Below, piece by piece: positions 27,423 through 36,625 of a stretch of 64,000 nucleotides of DNA. The translations under genes were made by a program, and so were the position numbers. Source of the DNA: Tenericutes bacterium HGW-Tenericutes-1 (GTDB lineage Bacteria; Bacillota_I; Bacilli_A; Izemoplasmatales; Hujiaoplasmataceae); assembly GCA_002839155.1 (NCBI GenBank), contig PGXM01000001.1, forward strand, positions 1-64,000. Direction: 5' to 3'. The notes beneath the pieces were generated by a model that saw nothing but the letters and a program-made list of their open reading frames with translations, had not been told where the DNA came from and did no database searches. Within the stretch, counting starts at the first letter, position 1, and every line of letters begins with the position of its first letter.

Positions 27423-28489
27423 AAAAAATTGTATTTTTAAGCATTATTTCACTTTTGATGATTGCCCTTATTGGCTGTACATCAAAACCAAAACTATACG
27501 TCTTAAATTGGGGCGATTATATCGATCTTGATTTAATCGATGTCTTCGAAGATGAATATGACGTCAAAGTCGTTTATCGCGAAGTGGGATCCAATGAAGA
27601 AATGGCTACCTTATTACAAGCCAATTCGTCGCCTTATGATATCGCCGTTCCAAGTGATTACATGATTGATAAACTCAAAACCCTTGGACTTATCCAACCC
27701 ATTGATTTTACTAAACTTACTCATTATGAGGATTTAACCGTTATTCCCGAACTTTATACGCTATATGAGGCTAATGGCTTCTCTGATTACATTGTGCCCT
27801 ATGCATGGGGAACCATCGGTATTTTATATAACACTGATAATGCAAATTTAAAACCGTTAATTGAAAGTGTTGGATGGAATGCTTTGTTTGAGTATGGTGA
27901 CACTTACGATGTTGGCATGTATGATTCACCAAGAGACGCTGTTGCGGCGGCTTTATTATATCTTGGATATCATGTCAATAGCGAAGTTGAAGCTGAGTTA
28001 TTAGCAGCTGAAAATGCTTTAAAATCTGCAAACTTCACCGCTTGGGGTGAAGATAATCTTAAAGGACTTGTCATTCAAGGAACACTCGATATGGCTTTAG
28101 TGTATTCGGGAGATTATTTTTCAGAATATTATCTAGCTTTAGAAGATGAAGTTGAAATCAATTTTGATTACTTTGTCCCCGAAACTACCAATATCTGGGT
28201 GGATGCTATGGTGATTCCTACCAGTGCACAAAACCTTGAGCTAGCGCATAAGTTCATTGATTTCTTCTTAGAATACGACAATGCCTTACAAAACTCCGAT
28301 TATATTGGTTATGCACCAACGTTTGAAGAAATCTATGATACGATGGTCAACGACACTGAATATAGTTACGATTTTGAGACCTTTGATCCCTTCCCACAGG
28401 GGACGTTTAGACAAATGTATCAATATGGAAGTGACTCTCGCAGTGAAGCTTTAGTTTCCATCATCGCAAGAGCGAAAGCATCGAATTAA
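27419..28489 (+). CDS. potD: Spermidine/putrescine-binding lipoprotein PotD
   Basis: Extracytoplasmic solute-binding protein of 356 residues. Signal peptide with lipobox ALIGC (Cys20). The mature start LYVLNWGDYIDLDLIDVFE and the YDIAVPSDYMIDKL stretch are typical of PotD/PotF. Last gene of potABCD, followed by a terminator. Lipid anchoring fits a single-membrane organism. Confidence 0.94.
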   Translation: MKKIVFLSIISLLMIALIGCTSKPKLYVLNWGDYIDLDLIDVFEDEYDVKVVYREVGSNEEMATLLQANSSPYDIAVPSDYMIDKLKTLGLIQPIDFTKLTHYEDLTVIPELYTLYEANGFSDYIVPYAWGTIGILYNTDNANLKPLIESVGWNALFEYGDTYDVGMYDSPRDAVAAALLYLGYHVNSEVEAELLAAENALKSANFTAWGEDNLKGLVIQGTLDMALVYSGDYFSEYYLALEDEVEINFDYFVPETTNIWVDAMVIPTSAQNLELAHKFIDFFLEYDNALQNSDYIGYAPTFEEIYDTMVNDTEYSYDFETFDPFPQGTFRQMYQYGSDSRSEALVSIIARAKASN

Positions 28490-28491
28490 TG

Positions 28492-28517
28492 AATGCGTCC
28501 ATCGTGGACGCGTTTTT
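28492..28517 (+). terminator. Terminator after potABCD
   Basis: GCGTCC (28495-28500), loop ATCGT, GGACGC (28506-28511), followed by GTTTTT; flanking A/T pairs extend the stem. Confidence 0.85.
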
Positions 28518-28598
28518 AATGTGAAACGGTATCAAAATACTTTATATTTTGACAAATTTATGCTAAAATAGACCAATAAAATCATGATAGGTGACCAT

Positions 28599-28970
28599 AT
28601 GAGCCGTACGAAAGAAAGAGAAATAATGATAACCTCCCTTTATGCGAGAAGCATGAGCGGAAATTACGAAGATGAAACCATGACCAGTGAAATGCGAAGG
28701 ATGATCGTATCCATCGAAGAACATTTCACCGAATTAGATGAAATCATCGCTAACCATTTAGAAAACTGGACGATTGATCGCCTCAACTATGTTGATAAAA
28801 TGATCATTCGTTTTGCCGTATATGAAATGAAATATACCGATACCCCTTTTGAAGTCATCATCAATGAAGCCATTGAACTGACTAAAAAATATACGAATTT
28901 AGATGATGATAAAGCTAAAAGCTTTAATAACAAATTATTGGACAAAATAAAAAATAGTTTATACAAGTGA
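28599..28970 (+). CDS. nusB: Transcription antitermination factor NusB
   Basis: All-helical RNA-binding protein, about 123 residues. Typical features are the N-terminal arginine-rich helix SRTKEREIMITSLYAR and the C-terminal EVIINEAIELTKKYTNLDDDKAKSFNNKLLD signature (seen as two parts). Start ATG 28599 chosen for ataggtgacc upstream; the ATG at 28584 would add five residues. One base separates it from xseA. Confidence 0.94.
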   Translation: MSRTKEREIMITSLYARSMSGNYEDETMTSEMRRMIVSIEEHFTELDEIIANHLENWTIDRLNYVDKMIIRFAVYEMKYTDTPFEVIINEAIELTKKYTNLDDDKAKSFNNKLLDKIKNSLYK

Positions 28971-28971
28971 G

Positions 28972-30255
28972 ATGAGTCCTTTGGAAAAAAAGATAATCAC
29001 CGTCACCGCTTTAAACCGTTATTTAAAATACCGCTTTGACCAAGATGAAAACTTAAAAGATATCCGGTTAAAAGCAGAAATATCAAACTATAAACGTCAT
29101 AGTCGAGGCCATCTTTATTTTTCCTTAAAAGATGAAAATTCTTCGGTGAACGCAGTGATGTTTTTTCAAAGTGCATCCAAACTGAAATTCGAACCGAAAG
29201 AAGGTTCTAAAGTAATCGTTGAAGGCTATGTTTCAATCTACGAGCCGACTGGCAGTTATCAAGTCTATGTTACGCAGATGACAGAAGAGGGTCTTGGGGA
29301 TTTATATCAAGCGTTTGAAAAACTTAAAATCAAACTCAATGAAGCGGGACTATTTGATGTATCCCATAAAAAACAAATCCCATTATTTCCGAAAGCAGTT
29401 GGGGTAATTACGTCGCCCACTGGCGCAGCCGTCAGAGATATCATCAACATTATTAACAGGCGTTACCCTTTAACAAAAATCATTGTTTACCCCGCCTTAG
29501 TCCAAGGGGAAGAAGCTAAATATTCGATCGTTAAAATGATTGAAAAAGCAAACATCGACCGACTGACCGATGTGCTAATTGTTGGTCGTGGTGGGGGATC
29601 GATTGAAGATTTGTGGGCGTTTAACGAAGAAATGGTTGCGAAAGCCATCTATGATTCGAAAATTCCTATTGTTTCTGCCGTTGGACATGAAACCGATACG
29701 ACCATTGCCGATTTTGTTTCTGATTTAAGAGCGCCGACTCCTTCAGGTGCTGCTGAATTAGTTGTCCCTGATCAAAAAACATTAATCGATACTTTAGCAA
29801 ATCATACGCAAAAGATGAGAACGTATGTGAATCGGATATTATCTTCTGAATCAAGACATCTCAATCAATTGCTGAATTCTTATGTATTTTTAAATCCAGC
29901 AAGAATCATTGAAAGACCGACGATGCAGCTTATGCATTTATCGGACCGATTAACACAAACAAGGCCAGATAAACGGTTAATATTAGCGAATGAATCGTTA
30001 CAAAGGTTAGAGTCTTCACTAACAGTCATCTATTCGGACCGATTAAAGCGAGAAGCCATTAATTTCATCAATATGACGGAAAAGCTTGAGTTGTTAAATC
30101 CGCTTAATTTAATGAAAAAAGGGTATGCGATTGTAAAGCATCAAGGATTAATTAAAAAAAGCGTAACGTCGTTACATCAAAATGATCAAATCGAAATCTC
30201 AATGGTGGATGGTACGCTAAAAGCAACGATTGACGATATCTTAAAGGATGGTTAA
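28972..30255 (+). CDS. xseA: Exodeoxyribonuclease VII large subunit
   Basis: 427 residues. N-terminal OB domain (about 10-105) with ISNYKRHSRGHLYFSLKDE, and the catalytic core with GVITSPTGAAVRDI, GRGGGSIEDLWAFNEE and SAVGHETDTTIADFVSDLRAPTPSGAAE motifs. The C-terminus is coiled-coil and should bind XseB, encoded immediately downstream. The nusB-xseA-xseB order is conserved in Firmicutes (folD, usually in between, is absent). Confidence 0.96.
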   Translation: MSPLEKKIITVTALNRYLKYRFDQDENLKDIRLKAEISNYKRHSRGHLYFSLKDENSSVNAVMFFQSASKLKFEPKEGSKVIVEGYVSIYEPTGSYQVYVTQMTEEGLGDLYQAFEKLKIKLNEAGLFDVSHKKQIPLFPKAVGVITSPTGAAVRDIINIINRRYPLTKIIVYPALVQGEEAKYSIVKMIEKANIDRLTDVLIVGRGGGSIEDLWAFNEEMVAKAIYDSKIPIVSAVGHETDTTIADFVSDLRAPTPSGAAELVVPDQKTLIDTLANHTQKMRTYVNRILSSESRHLNQLLNSYVFLNPARIIERPTMQLMHLSDRLTQTRPDKRLILANESLQRLESSLTVIYSDRLKREAINFINMTEKLELLNPLNLMKKGYAIVKHQGLIKKSVTSLHQNDQIEISMVDGTLKATIDDILKDG

Positions 30256-30257
30256 TT

Positions 30258-30476
30258 ATGGAAAAATTATCATTTGAAAATGCATTAAAGAAACTTGAAA
30301 CGTTAGTTAAAGAGTTAGAATCTGGTGAACTTGAACTCGAAGTCGCTGTCAAAAAATACCAAGAAGGTATTGAAATGGCAAAATACTGTCATGATTTATT
30401 AAAGAACGCTGAAAACGTCGTTGTAAAAATGATGAAAGATGACGAACTCGTCGATTTCCCTAAATTAGAAGAGTAA
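30258..30476 (+). CDS. xseB: Exodeoxyribonuclease VII small subunit
   Basis: 72 residues, typical length. Contains the family signature SFENALKKLETLVKELESGELELEVAVKKY in two helical parts. Two bases after xseA, so coupled. Confidence 0.95.
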   Translation: MEKLSFENALKKLETLVKELESGELELEVAVKKYQEGIEMAKYCHDLLKNAENVVVKMMKDDELVDFPKLEE

Positions 30477-30487
30477 CAGGTGATGAT

Positions 30488-32344
30488 GTGGATTTACTAT
30501 CAATAAAAGACCCGACATTTCTAAAAAATCTCAATCAAAAAGAATTAATCGAATTAGCGGAGTCTATTCGATCTTTTCTCATTGAAAATATCTCAAAAAC
30601 CGGAGGTCATTTGTCGTCGAATCTTGGCATTGTCGAATTGACGATTGCACTTCATAAAGTCTTTGATTCTCCCGTTGATAAACTGATTTTTGATGTGGGA
30701 CATCAATCTTATACCCATAAGATTTTAACCGGTCGAGCGAAAGATTTTACGACGTTAAGAAAATATAAAGGATTATCCGGTTTTATCAAAACGAATGAGT
30801 CGATTCATGATGTTTGGGAAGCAGGACATTCATCAACTGCGCTCGCCGCTTTAGCGGGATTTGAAGTTGCGAAATCCATGAATCATGAAACCCATAAATG
30901 TGTCGCCGTTGTGGGTGATGGCAGTTTGAATAGCGGTTTAAGTTTTGAAGCATTGAATTTTTTAGGCCATCAAGGAAATCTAGCACCGATTATCATTTTA
31001 AACGATAACGAAATGAGCATTTCTAAAAATGTTGGTCGTTTTGCCAAGCTGCTTAATTCAATGAGAGCCAATAAAACCTATATAAAAGCCTCAAAAACTG
31101 GCAATAAATTCCCTTATTTTTTCCGCGACTTAAAAAATCGAGTCGGTCAAATGATTCGAGGATTTTTTAAGAATACGACGATTTTTGATGAATTTGGATA
31201 TAAATATTATGGACCTATCGATGGTCACAATTTTAAAACCTTAGAGAAATATCTAAAATTAGTTAAATCATTAAATCAACCGATTGTTCTACATGTCATT
31301 ACAAAAAAAGGCAAAGGATACTCCTACGCTGAGAATGATAAAATCGGTGCTTGGCATGGCGTAAAACCTTTTAACATTGAAACGGGCGAACCGTTGGTTA
31401 AAAAAGCAGAAAACACGCATTCATGGAGTAATATTATCAGTGAGTATTTAATTAAAAGAGCTGAAATTACTCCAGAATTAAGAGTCGTTGTCCCAGCGAT
31501 GATTTCGGGCTCAGAATTATTTGATTTCCAAGCGAAATATCCCGACAAAATTATCGATGTCGGAATTTGCGAATCATTTGCGGTTTGTTTTTCCGGTGCA
31601 TTAGCCGTCCAAAAGAAACCGGTATTCATTCCGATTTATTCCTCGTTTTTACAACGAGCTTATGATCAGATGAGTCATGATATTTGCCGCCAAAATCTCC
31701 ATGTCATATTTGGAATTGACCGTGCAGGCGTTGTTGGTGATGATGGCGATACCCATCAAGGGATTTATGACATCGCTTATTTAAGACATATGCCTAATAT
31801 CATCATCACGCAAGCAAAAGATCCGATTGAAGCTTATCAATTGCTAGATTTGGCCTTTGATCATGTAACTTCCCCATTTGCGATTAGGTATTCGAACATT
31901 CCATTTCAAAATTTTGAATATCAAGAACATTACACCTATGACGCCATTGAGTTTGGCTCTTGGGACAAATTAACTCAAAATGGATCAATCAATCTGATAA
32001 CTTATGGTGATAATGTCTTAAGAATGGCGAAATTAATTGAAGAAAAAAAATTGCCAATCAATTTGTATAATGCTCGTTTTATTAAACCGTTTGATACAAA
32101 AATGATTGAAAAAATCGTCGCTTCTAACTTTAAAACCTTTGTGTTAGAAGATGTGACAGTTTTAGGGGGGCTAGGAAGCTCTCTACTAGAATTTTTACAT
32201 GAAAAACAATTAAACTCCCAACAATTTGAAATTTTAGGATTACCTGATCAATACATTGAACAAGGTAAAATCCATGAAATTTATCAGCAATACCATTTAG
32301 ATAATGATTCTTTATTAGAACGATTTATAAACGCGATTAAATAG
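30488..32344 (+). CDS. dxs: 1-deoxy-D-xylulose-5-phosphate synthase
   Basis: First enzyme of the MEP isoprenoid pathway. Thiamine-diphosphate motif GDGSLNSGLSFEALN, where most Dxs have GDGALTGG or GDGAMTGG; the Asn closing the motif is kept. Also present are GHQSYTHKILTGR and the pyrimidine-domain motif DRAGVVGDDGDTHQG. 618 residues. GTG start at 30488 with aggtgatgat upstream; 11 bases after xseB. The MEP step ispH is at 34351 in the same window. ispA, common between xseB and dxs in Bacilli, is missing here. Confidence 0.95.
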   Translation: MDLLSIKDPTFLKNLNQKELIELAESIRSFLIENISKTGGHLSSNLGIVELTIALHKVFDSPVDKLIFDVGHQSYTHKILTGRAKDFTTLRKYKGLSGFIKTNESIHDVWEAGHSSTALAALAGFEVAKSMNHETHKCVAVVGDGSLNSGLSFEALNFLGHQGNLAPIIILNDNEMSISKNVGRFAKLLNSMRANKTYIKASKTGNKFPYFFRDLKNRVGQMIRGFFKNTTIFDEFGYKYYGPIDGHNFKTLEKYLKLVKSLNQPIVLHVITKKGKGYSYAENDKIGAWHGVKPFNIETGEPLVKKAENTHSWSNIISEYLIKRAEITPELRVVVPAMISGSELFDFQAKYPDKIIDVGICESFAVCFSGALAVQKKPVFIPIYSSFLQRAYDQMSHDICRQNLHVIFGIDRAGVVGDDGDTHQGIYDIAYLRHMPNIIITQAKDPIEAYQLLDLAFDHVTSPFAIRYSNIPFQNFEYQEHYTYDAIEFGSWDKLTQNGSINLITYGDNVLRMAKLIEEKKLPINLYNARFIKPFDTKMIEKIVASNFKTFVLEDVTVLGGLGSSLLEFLHEKQLNSQQFEILGLPDQYIEQGKIHEIYQQYHLDNDSLLERFINAIK

Positions 32345-32360
32345 CAGTAGAGGTGATTCG

Positions 32361-34040
32361 ATGATCAAAACTTTAGTTGTCAAACATTTCGCTATCATTG
32401 ATGAAATTACGGTATCATTTAAAAATGGAATGACGGTTTTGACCGGAGAAACTGGGGCCGGAAAGAGTCTTATCATCGATGCTATCGGACTTCTTTTAGG
32501 CGATCGCGCCAATCAAGAAATGATTCGTACCGGCGAAAATACCGCATCAATTGAAGGCATATTTTCAATTGAATCCGAAGCGTTAAAAGCCAGTCTAAAT
32601 TCAAATAAAATTCCTTATTGGAACGATGAGATAAAAATACTAAGAGAAATTTCAATTCAAAATAAAAATATCATTAAAATTAATGACATCTCCATTACGT
32701 TAAATCAGCTCAAAGAGATTGCGAGACATCTCGCTGACATTCATTCACAATTTGATACCCAGCGGTTACTAAGTCCACAATATTATTTAGATTTAATCGA
32801 TGGCTTTAGACTGGATCTTTTGCGTCCTTATCTAGAGAAGTACACCACTGATTTGGCCATGTATTTAGATAGTCATAAAAATTACATGAAATGGTTATCA
32901 ATGCAAAAAGAGTTACAAGATAAACTTGAAATGTATCAATATCAATTAAAAGAGTTAAAAAATTTGAATTTAAAAGTCGATGAAGAAGCATCCTTGGAGC
33001 AAGAAATTAGCGTTTTATCCAATTTCGATAAAGTGAATCTTGCTTTACAAAATGCGATTACCTTATTTGAAAATGGGTTATCGGATCAGCTTTACGAACT
33101 TCAAGTTGAGTTAACTCATTTAAAGACTTACGGTTTAGGCTATGAAAATGAAGCAGAACTCGCCAAAAATGCGTATTACGATTTTGAAGATTTAGAAAAA
33201 ACTTTAAAACATCAATTACACGATTTGGCATTTGATCCCGAATTATTAAATCAAATGAATGAACGGTTAAACGAACTCGAGAAAACAAAAAACAAATACA
33301 AAAAAAGCATTTCTGAACTGATTGACTATCAAGCGATGATTGAAACGTCAATCGATCAAAGTGAAAATTATGAAGCCTATTTGGCAAAAGAGAAAAAAGC
33401 GCTTGAATTAGCGCATCAAAATGTCGTTAAATCAGCTTTATCGATTTCAAAGATTCGGACTGAAATCGCGAAGCAAATCGAAAAAGAATTAAGTTCTGTC
33501 TTTAAAGATTTGGTCTTAAAAAATACCGAATTTAAGATTGAATTAAAAACCAAAGATACCTCTGATATCTTTAAAAAAGAAGTCTTTTCGCTTGAGGGCA
33601 TCGATGAAGTCGATTTTTTGATTTCAACGAATGTTGGCGAAACGTTGAAGCCCCTTTCAAAAACGGCCTCTGGCGGAGAAATGAGCCGCATCATGTTAGC
33701 CTTTAAAACGATTTTTATTAAGAGTCAAAATTTATCGACGATGATTTTCGATGAGATTGACACCGGTATCAGCGGTCATGTCGCAAAACAAATCGCAAAG
33801 AAGTTAAAGGCCATCTCATCAACGTGTCAAGTGCTCTGTATTTCACACGTTCCGCAAGTCGTCGCAATTGCAAGTCATCAATTGCGTGTCAAGAAGCAAG
33901 AGATTCAACACCGAACGATTGCTTCAATCAAAGAATTGTCCTTTGATGAACGGGTGGAAGATATCGCAGAGATGATTTCAGGCGAATCATTATCATCAAC
34001 GGGCATACAAGGCGCAAAGGAATTATTACTAGAAAATTAG
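32361..34040 (+). CDS. recN: DNA repair protein RecN
   Basis: SMC-like ATPase for double-strand-break repair. Walker A GETGAGKS near residue 33, a long central coiled coil (about 150-370), the signature KTASGGEMSRIMLAFK and Walker B MIFDEIDTGISGHVA. 559 residues. ATG with ribosome-binding site gaggtgatt, 16 bases after dxs. Followed by a strong terminator shared with the converging small gene. Confidence 0.96.
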   Translation: MIKTLVVKHFAIIDEITVSFKNGMTVLTGETGAGKSLIIDAIGLLLGDRANQEMIRTGENTASIEGIFSIESEALKASLNSNKIPYWNDEIKILREISIQNKNIIKINDISITLNQLKEIARHLADIHSQFDTQRLLSPQYYLDLIDGFRLDLLRPYLEKYTTDLAMYLDSHKNYMKWLSMQKELQDKLEMYQYQLKELKNLNLKVDEEASLEQEISVLSNFDKVNLALQNAITLFENGLSDQLYELQVELTHLKTYGLGYENEAELAKNAYYDFEDLEKTLKHQLHDLAFDPELLNQMNERLNELEKTKNKYKKSISELIDYQAMIETSIDQSENYEAYLAKEKKALELAHQNVVKSALSISKIRTEIAKQIEKELSSVFKDLVLKNTEFKIELKTKDTSDIFKKEVFSLEGIDEVDFLISTNVGETLKPLSKTASGGEMSRIMLAFKTIFIKSQNLSTMIFDEIDTGISGHVAKQIAKKLKAISSTCQVLCISHVPQVVAIASHQLRVKKQEIQHRTIASIKELSFDERVEDIAEMISGESLSSTGIQGAKELLLEN

Positions 34041-34048
34041 AAAATATA

Positions 34049-34088
34049 AAAAGAGATTATTCGCGGATGAATAATCTCTTTTATTTTT
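34049..34088. terminator. Bidirectional terminator recN / small membrane gene
   Basis: AAGAGATTATTC (34051-34062), loop GCGGAT, GAATAATCTCTT (34069-34080), with U-tracts readable on both strands. Confidence 0.92.
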
Positions 34089-34097
34089 GTATAAAAA

Positions 34098-34268
34098 TTA
34101 ACTTAATACTTGAATCCCTTGAACGATAGCAGCGATTAATAAGCCTAAGAACATTCCAACAGCGAGAATGACTAAGACGATTTTACCAAATTTGCTTTTC
34201 GTAGGGTTATAGGTCCTGATTTCCGCTTCAACCATAACGGGTTTCGGACGCTTTTTGCTTTGTGGCAT
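34098..34268 (-). CDS. Small single-span membrane protein, 56 residues
   Basis: A gene too short for usual cut-offs. It begins MPQSKKRPKPVMVEAEIRTY, has a basic/polar N-terminus of about 28 residues and one strongly hydrophobic span (about 30-48), ending GIQVLS. The minus-strand ATG is preceded by aggtgaaaac at good spacing, and the stop is followed by a bidirectional terminator, which together support it as real. Loosely similar in design to short DUF4044-like membrane peptides of Bacilli; I do not assign a function. Confidence 0.75.
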   Translation of the reverse strand: MPQSKKRPKPVMVEAEIRTYNPTKSKFGKIVLVILAVGMFLGLLIAAIVQGIQVLS

Positions 34269-34350
34269 TGTTTTCACCTCAAATATAGATTTGCTTAGTC
34301 TATTATAAACCAGACTTCAAGAAAAAGAAAGAATTTTTTACTTTGAATTG

Positions 34351-35250
34351 TTACTTTACCCATGTAGATTTATCAGTTTCATCAAATTGCTTTAAATACT
34401 CAATGACGCGTGATGTTATAAGGGTCGGTGTTGATGCGCCACTTGTGACAGAAACCGTTTTGTATCCTAAGAGTTGTTCAGGTCGAATATCATCAACCGA
34501 TTCAATTGGGTAAGTGATGGCATTTGTGAATGTTTTTGATAATTTCACTAAACTAGCTGTATTATGACTAAAGGGATCCCCTACAACAAAACATAAGTCG
34601 ATGTTATTATTGGATTTGAGCACCGCTTCTTGACGAATTCTTGTAGAGTTACAAATTTCATCGCTGATAACAGCGTGCGGAAATTTTGTTTGGATTAACG
34701 CGAAAATTTTATCTAAATCCCGAATGGATAATGTTGTTTGATTGGTCACAAATATTGGATGGTCTGAAGATGACAGTTTAAGGACATCTTCTAAGGACTC
34801 AATTAATTGAATCTTAGGATCAATGCCTAAAGCTCCCTCAGTTTCTGGATGATGATTTTTTCCGATGAAGAGAATATCATATTTTTTTTCTAGATATCCT
34901 TTAATCAGATCATGCGTTTTTTGTACATCTTTGCAAGTTGCGTTTATGAGAGTTAACCCTTTGTCTTTAATTTTTTGAAAAACGGCGTCTTCAGTTCCGT
35001 GAGCAGTAATGATGACGGTACCTTCTTTGACATAGTCAAGGAGTTCAAGTCGGGTTTTTCCAGTTTCATTTAAAGTTATTACGCCTTTTTGGGTAAAATC
35101 GTCGACGACAAAACGATTATGGACAATCATCCCTAAAATATAGATGGGTCTTGGTAACGTTGGATTTTCAATCGCTTTATTGACAATATCGATGGCTTTA
35201 ACGACCCCAGGGCAATAGCCTCTGGGTGTAATGGGAAGGACTTGCATCAT
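34351..35250 (-). CDS. ispH: 4-hydroxy-3-methylbut-2-enyl diphosphate reductase
   Basis: Last step of the MEP pathway. The three Fe-S cysteines are visible in RGYCPGV (C13), NATCKDV and DEICNST; also HHPETEG and the TSGASTPTLI motif near the C-terminus. About 299 residues. The start is one of two adjacent ATGs (35250 or 35247), after the ribosome-binding site aaaggtgtgat; the upstream in-frame ATG at 35280 has none. Divergent from the helicase gene via overlapping promoters. Confidence 0.95.
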   Translation of the reverse strand: MMQVLPITPRGYCPGVVKAIDIVNKAIENPTLPRPIYILGMIVHNRFVVDDFTQKGVITLNETGKTRLELLDYVKEGTVIITAHGTEDAVFQKIKDKGLTLINATCKDVQKTHDLIKGYLEKKYDILFIGKNHHPETEGALGIDPKIQLIESLEDVLKLSSSDHPIFVTNQTTLSIRDLDKIFALIQTKFPHAVISDEICNSTRIRQEAVLKSNNNIDLCFVVGDPFSHNTASLVKLSKTFTNAITYPIESVDDIRPEQLLGYKTVSVTSGASTPTLITSRVIEYLKQFDETDKSTWVK

Positions 35251-35265
35251 ATCACACCTTTTAGT

Positions 35266-35294
35266 TTTACATTGAACCATAAATATTATATAAT
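35266..35294 (+). promoter_or_regulatory. Promoter for the DEAD-box helicase gene
   Basis: TTTACA (35266-35271), 17-base spacer, TATAAT (35289-35294). The -10 forms part of the palindrome ATTATATAAT shared with the opposite promoter. Confidence 0.75.
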
Positions 35295-35313
35295 AAATAG
35301 TGTATTTTTACAA
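35285..35313 (-). promoter_or_regulatory. Promoter for ispH
   Basis: Minus strand TTGTAA (35313-35308), 17-base spacer, TATAAT (35290-35285). Its -10 overlaps the -10 of the plus promoter. Confidence 0.75.
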
Positions 35314-35332
35314 AAAGAAAGCATGGTGTCAT

Positions 35333-36622
35333 ATGTTCCCTTATAAAAAATTTATTGTTAATGCGATTACAGACCTCGGATTTAAGTCTTTGACTGAAGT
35401 TCAATCGACGGTTATCCCAAAAGTCTTAAAAGGCCAAGACCTCATTGTAAAGAGTGCAACTGGTACTGGCAAAACGCATGCCTATTTAATCCCTATATTT
35501 GAAAGACTTGATTTATCAGTAGATCAATGCCAAGTATTAATCAGTGCACCGACACGAGAATTAGCGGTGCAAATTTTTGCATTTGCGAAACAAGTGAGCC
35601 AATTTTCTGAACAAGCGATAGATATTCGGTTATATACCGGTGGCACAAACCGCCTAGAAGAAATCGCTAGACTGGAAAAGAAACAACCGCATATTGCGAT
35701 TGGAACGCCGGGAAAGCTTAAAGATTTAGTGGTCAAAACCAATGTTTTAAAGGCGCATCAAGTCAAGACGTTTATCGTTGATGAAGCGGACATGACTTTA
35801 GATGAAGGATTTTTAGAAGATGTGGATCAAGTGGCAGCCACAATGAACGAACAACTGCAAATGTTGGTCTTTTCTGCGACGATTCCTGAAAAGATGCAAC
35901 CATTCTTAAAAAAATATCTAAAGAACCCTGATACGATTACGTTAGACACGGGCGCAGCCGGTGTCAATCAAAACGTTAAACATTACATTATTAAAACAAA
36001 GGAAAGAGACCGTTACGGTGTCTTCCAAAAATTATTAGGTACAGTGAATCCTTATTTAGCAATCATCTTTTGTAATACGAAAGAATCCGCCGATGAATTA
36101 TACGCTAAAATGAAAGCTGAAAAATACAATGTTGCGTTAATTCATGGGGGATTAGAAGCTAGAAAAAGAAAACTTATCGTTGCGGATATTAGAGCCTTGA
36201 AATATCAATTCGTCGTTGCGACCGATATCGTCAGTCGTGGCATTGATATTTCAGGAATTACCCATATCCTAAATTATGAATTACCAAGTGACGTCGAATT
36301 TTACGTTCATCGTAGTGGAAGAACTGGCCGAATGGATAAAGATGGTCAAGTATTATCGCTTTATGACTTTGAAGATACACTCTATTTGGACAAACTCGAC
36401 AGTAAAGGCATTAAAACAGAAAATTTAGATATTAAAGGAACGGAACTTGTTCCAGTCAAAAATCGCAATACAAGAACTAAAAAAGAATGGAAACCGGGAA
36501 AATCACTCGATACTGCCAAAATATTAGTTAAAAAACCAACAACCGTTAAACCAGGTTATAAGAAAAAATATCAAACGGAACTTAAGAAAGTACAAAAGAA
36601 ACTCGATAGAAAAGGACGATAA
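35333..36622 (+). CDS. cshB: DEAD-box RNA helicase, CshB-like
   Basis: Motifs in order: SATGTGKTH (I), PTRELA (Ia), GTPGK (Ib), VDEAD (II), SAT (III), ATDIVSRGIDI (V) and HRSGRTGR (VI). About 429 residues with a basic tail rich in Lys/Arg (from about 375) that likely grips RNA. I use ATG 35333 since upstream in-frame codons fall in the promoter region. In Bacilli cshB lies next to nfo and ispH, exactly as here, which supports the name. Confidence 0.92.
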   Translation: MFPYKKFIVNAITDLGFKSLTEVQSTVIPKVLKGQDLIVKSATGTGKTHAYLIPIFERLDLSVDQCQVLISAPTRELAVQIFAFAKQVSQFSEQAIDIRLYTGGTNRLEEIARLEKKQPHIAIGTPGKLKDLVVKTNVLKAHQVKTFIVDEADMTLDEGFLEDVDQVAATMNEQLQMLVFSATIPEKMQPFLKKYLKNPDTITLDTGAAGVNQNVKHYIIKTKERDRYGVFQKLLGTVNPYLAIIFCNTKESADELYAKMKAEKYNVALIHGGLEARKRKLIVADIRALKYQFVVATDIVSRGIDISGITHILNYELPSDVEFYVHRSGRTGRMDKDGQVLSLYDFEDTLYLDKLDSKGIKTENLDIKGTELVPVKNRNTRTKKEWKPGKSLDTAKILVKKPTTVKPGYKKKYQTELKKVQKKLDRKGR

Positions 36623-36625
36623 TTT

